From Desulfuromonas sp. (GTDB lineage: Bacteria; Desulfobacterota; Desulfuromonadia; Desulfuromonadales; SZUA-401), in the NCBI GenBank assembly GCA_002869605.1, contig PKUI01000177.1, forward strand, positions 1 to 12,955: DNA of 12,955 nt. The letters are read 5' to 3'. A program made the translations under genes and the position numbers. The stretch's first letter is position 1, and every line of letters begins with the position of its first letter. Below are positions 11,629 to 12,955 of the stretch, piece by piece. The notes below the pieces were generated by a model. The model was not told the origin of the DNA and searched no databases. It was given only the letters and a program-made list of their open reading frames with translations.

Positions 11629-12955
11629 TCAGCCTGCGTCGATGGCCCTGCGTCCATAGCTGATGTCGAGCTTGTTCATCCGGTTACGCAGGGTGCTGGC
11701 GTTGACGCCAAGGATTTCTGCGGCCCCGCCCGGGCCGTGGATCTTGCCTCGGGTGGTCTCGAGGGTCTGGCGGATATGGCGCGTCGTCAACTGGTCGAGG
11801 GTAATCGGCTCGAAGCTGTTTGCCGCTGATTCGGGGGTGCGCCCCTCGCTCTGTGCCAGGCAGGGGAAGACGCAGCCGCAGCTGTCGTCGAGGGCCGAAA
11901 GGGGGCCGTTAGGATGCTGCGACAGTGAGAAGCTGTCGAGGTTTAGCGATCTCCCCTTGTTCTGGATCAGTGCCCTCTCGATGACGTTTTCGAGCTCGCG
12001 CACGTTGCCCGGCCAGGGGTAGTCGCGCAACATCTCGATGGCCCCGGGGGCGATCTCCGGCGGGGTGCGGAAGCCGAGCTCACCGGCCTTCTTGGCTAGC
12101 AGGTAGCTGATCAGCTCCGGGATATCCTGACGCCGTTGGCGCAGCGGCGGGATGATGATCGGGAAGGAGTTCAGGCGGAACCACAGATCCTCGCGGAACA
12201 GCCCCTCTGCCACCATCTTCTCTAGGTTACGGTGGGTTGCGGCGATGACCCTGATGTCGACCGGTATCGGCCGACTGCCGCCGACCCGTTCTATTTCGCG
12301 CATCTGCAGTACTCGCAGCAGGCGGACCTGGGCCGGTTGCGGCAGCTCCCCGATCTCATCGAGGAAGATGGTGCCGCCGTTAGCACGCTCGAAGCGGCCC
12401 CGTTTCTGTTTGTCGGCGCCGCTGAACGCCCCCTTCTCGTGACCGAACAGCTCGCTGTCGATCAGCGTTTCAGGGATCGCGCCGCAGTTCACCTTGACGA
12501 ACGGCCCCTCCCGGCGCGGCGAGAGGCGATGCAGGGTGTTGGCCACCACCTCTTTGCCGGTCCCGGTTTCCCCGAGCAGCAGCACCTTGCTCTGCAGCGG
12601 TGCGACCTGCTGCACCATCTCCATGACATTTTTCAAGCCCCCTCCGGAGCCGACCAGGTCGGATTCCAGAATCTGTGAAAGTTCCAGCTTCAGCTCGCGG
12701 TTGTCCTCGGTGAGCCGATCCTTCAGTCCGAGAACCTCCTGGTGGCGCAGGGCGTTGGCCATGGCGATGGTCAACGGCTCGCGCACGGTGCGCAACAGGT
12801 CCATATGTTCCTGGCTGTAGACGTTGAGCCCGTTGGCCTGTACGACCACGTAGCCGACTTGATCGTCCTGCGTGCGCAGCGGCAGGATGATCTCGGAGCA
12901 GCCCTGGTTCTTGACATACGGGGCCACGGCCGCGGTCAGCGGATCGAGCCGCGTA
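11629..12955 (-). CDS. Sigma54-dependent transcriptional activator, GAF-AAA+-Fis type (5' end beyond window)
   Basis: An enhancer-binding protein that uses ATP to open sigma54-RNA polymerase promoters. The frame is open to the right edge; 441 codons are visible. The partial sensor reads like the end of a GAF domain (IILPLRTQDDQVGYVVVQAN), as in FhlA/NorR types, followed by a short coiled linker. The AAA+ domain has Walker A GETGTGKE (12573-12550), the sigma54-contact loop as GAFSGA (12432-12415; GAFTGA is usual, Ser a known variant), Walker B GGTIFLDEIGEL and the arginine-finger region FREDLWFRL. The C-terminus is a Fis-like HTH, GGAAEILGVNASTLRNRMNK. Between AAA+ and HTH is a cysteine cluster, DSCGCVFPCLAQ. 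It ends in TGA, 42 bases from the convergent MFS stop with no clear terminator between. No convincing -24/-12 promoter was found here, so its targets probably lie elsewhere. Confidence 0.95.
   Translation of the reverse strand, partial: TRLDPLTAAVAPYVKNQGCSEIILPLRTQDDQVGYVVVQANGLNVYSQEHMDLLRTVREPLTIAMANALRHQEVLGLKDRLTEDNRELKLELSQILESDLVGSGGGLKNVMEMVQQVAPLQSKVLLLGETGTGKEVVANTLHRLSPRREGPFVKVNCGAIPETLIDSELFGHEKGAFSGADKQKRGRFERANGGTIFLDEIGELPQPAQVRLLRVLQMREIERVGGSRPIPVDIRVIAATHRNLEKMVAEGLFREDLWFRLNSFPIIIPPLRQRRQDIPELISYLLAKKAGELGFRTPPEIAPGAIEMLRDYPWPGNVRELENVIERALIQNKGRSLNLDSFSLSQHPNGPLSALDDSCGCVFPCLAQSEGRTPESAANSFEPITLDQLTTRHIRQTLETTRGKIHGPGGAAEILGVNASTLRNRMNKLDISYGRRAIDAG

Noticed and set aside
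12232..12678. Plus-strand frame opposite the sigma54 activator
   Set aside because: Antisense to the conserved AAA+ domain; no independent start signal or family pattern.

Overview
The window looks like chromosomal DNA from an anaerobic, metal- or sulfur-respiring bacterium, most likely a Desulfuromonadia (Geobacter/Desulfuromonas/Pelobacter) relative. This is an inference from gene families and the mostly high-GC, GC3-biased codon use. The families are an ATP-driven double-cubane iron-sulfur reductase, a flavodoxin/2[4Fe-4S] protein, a WrbA flavoprotein with a tiny winged-helix protein, and a GAF-type sigma54 activator. No RNA genes, CRISPR arrays, transposases or attachment sites were seen.

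Layout. (1) 1-769, minus strand: a LysR-family regulator running off the left edge. (2) 924-2975, plus strand: a divergent two-gene operon for a YjiM-like double-cubane-cluster protein (DCCP; 2-hydroxyacyl-CoA dehydratase superfamily) and its YjiL/HgdC-like ATPase activator. The pair resembles nitrogenase in logic: the ATPase injects low-potential electrons into an Fe-S catalytic subunit. A strong intrinsic terminator follows. (3) 3159-4932: an AEC-family permease and an EFR1-type flavodoxin/ferredoxin, probably cotranscribed from a promoter just behind that terminator. (4) 4977-8497: a visibly lower-GC block with a GT4 glycosyltransferase, a convergent PP2C-like phosphatase and a divergent PQQ-dependent sugar dehydrogenase lipoprotein, ending at a bidirectional terminator. 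It looks like acquired accessory DNA. (5) 8682-11586: a redox/electrophile-response neighbourhood with a 58-residue winged-helix protein and WrbA on the minus strand, divergent from a MarR regulator and a Bcr/CflA-type MFS exporter. Inverted repeats fill the divergent gap. (6) 11629-12955, minus strand: a sigma54-dependent activator (partial GAF, AAA+, Fis-type HTH) running off the right edge.

The most striking observation is that two unrelated Fe-S protein genes are each interrupted by an in-frame TAG, with family-like protein sequence continuing on both sides in the same frame. In the DCCP gene the TAG is at 993-995: it separates a well-initiated 21-codon N-terminal segment, which looks like the normal start of this family, from the rest. 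In the EFR1 gene the TAG is at 4447-4449, in the flavodoxin domain. Possible explanations are readthrough/recoding (amber suppression or pyrrolysine), independent nonsense mutations, or sequencing error. TAG also ends the activator and MFS genes at normal family length, so TAG is not globally reassigned. The question can be decided by searching the genome for pyl genes or a suppressor tRNA and by peptide evidence.
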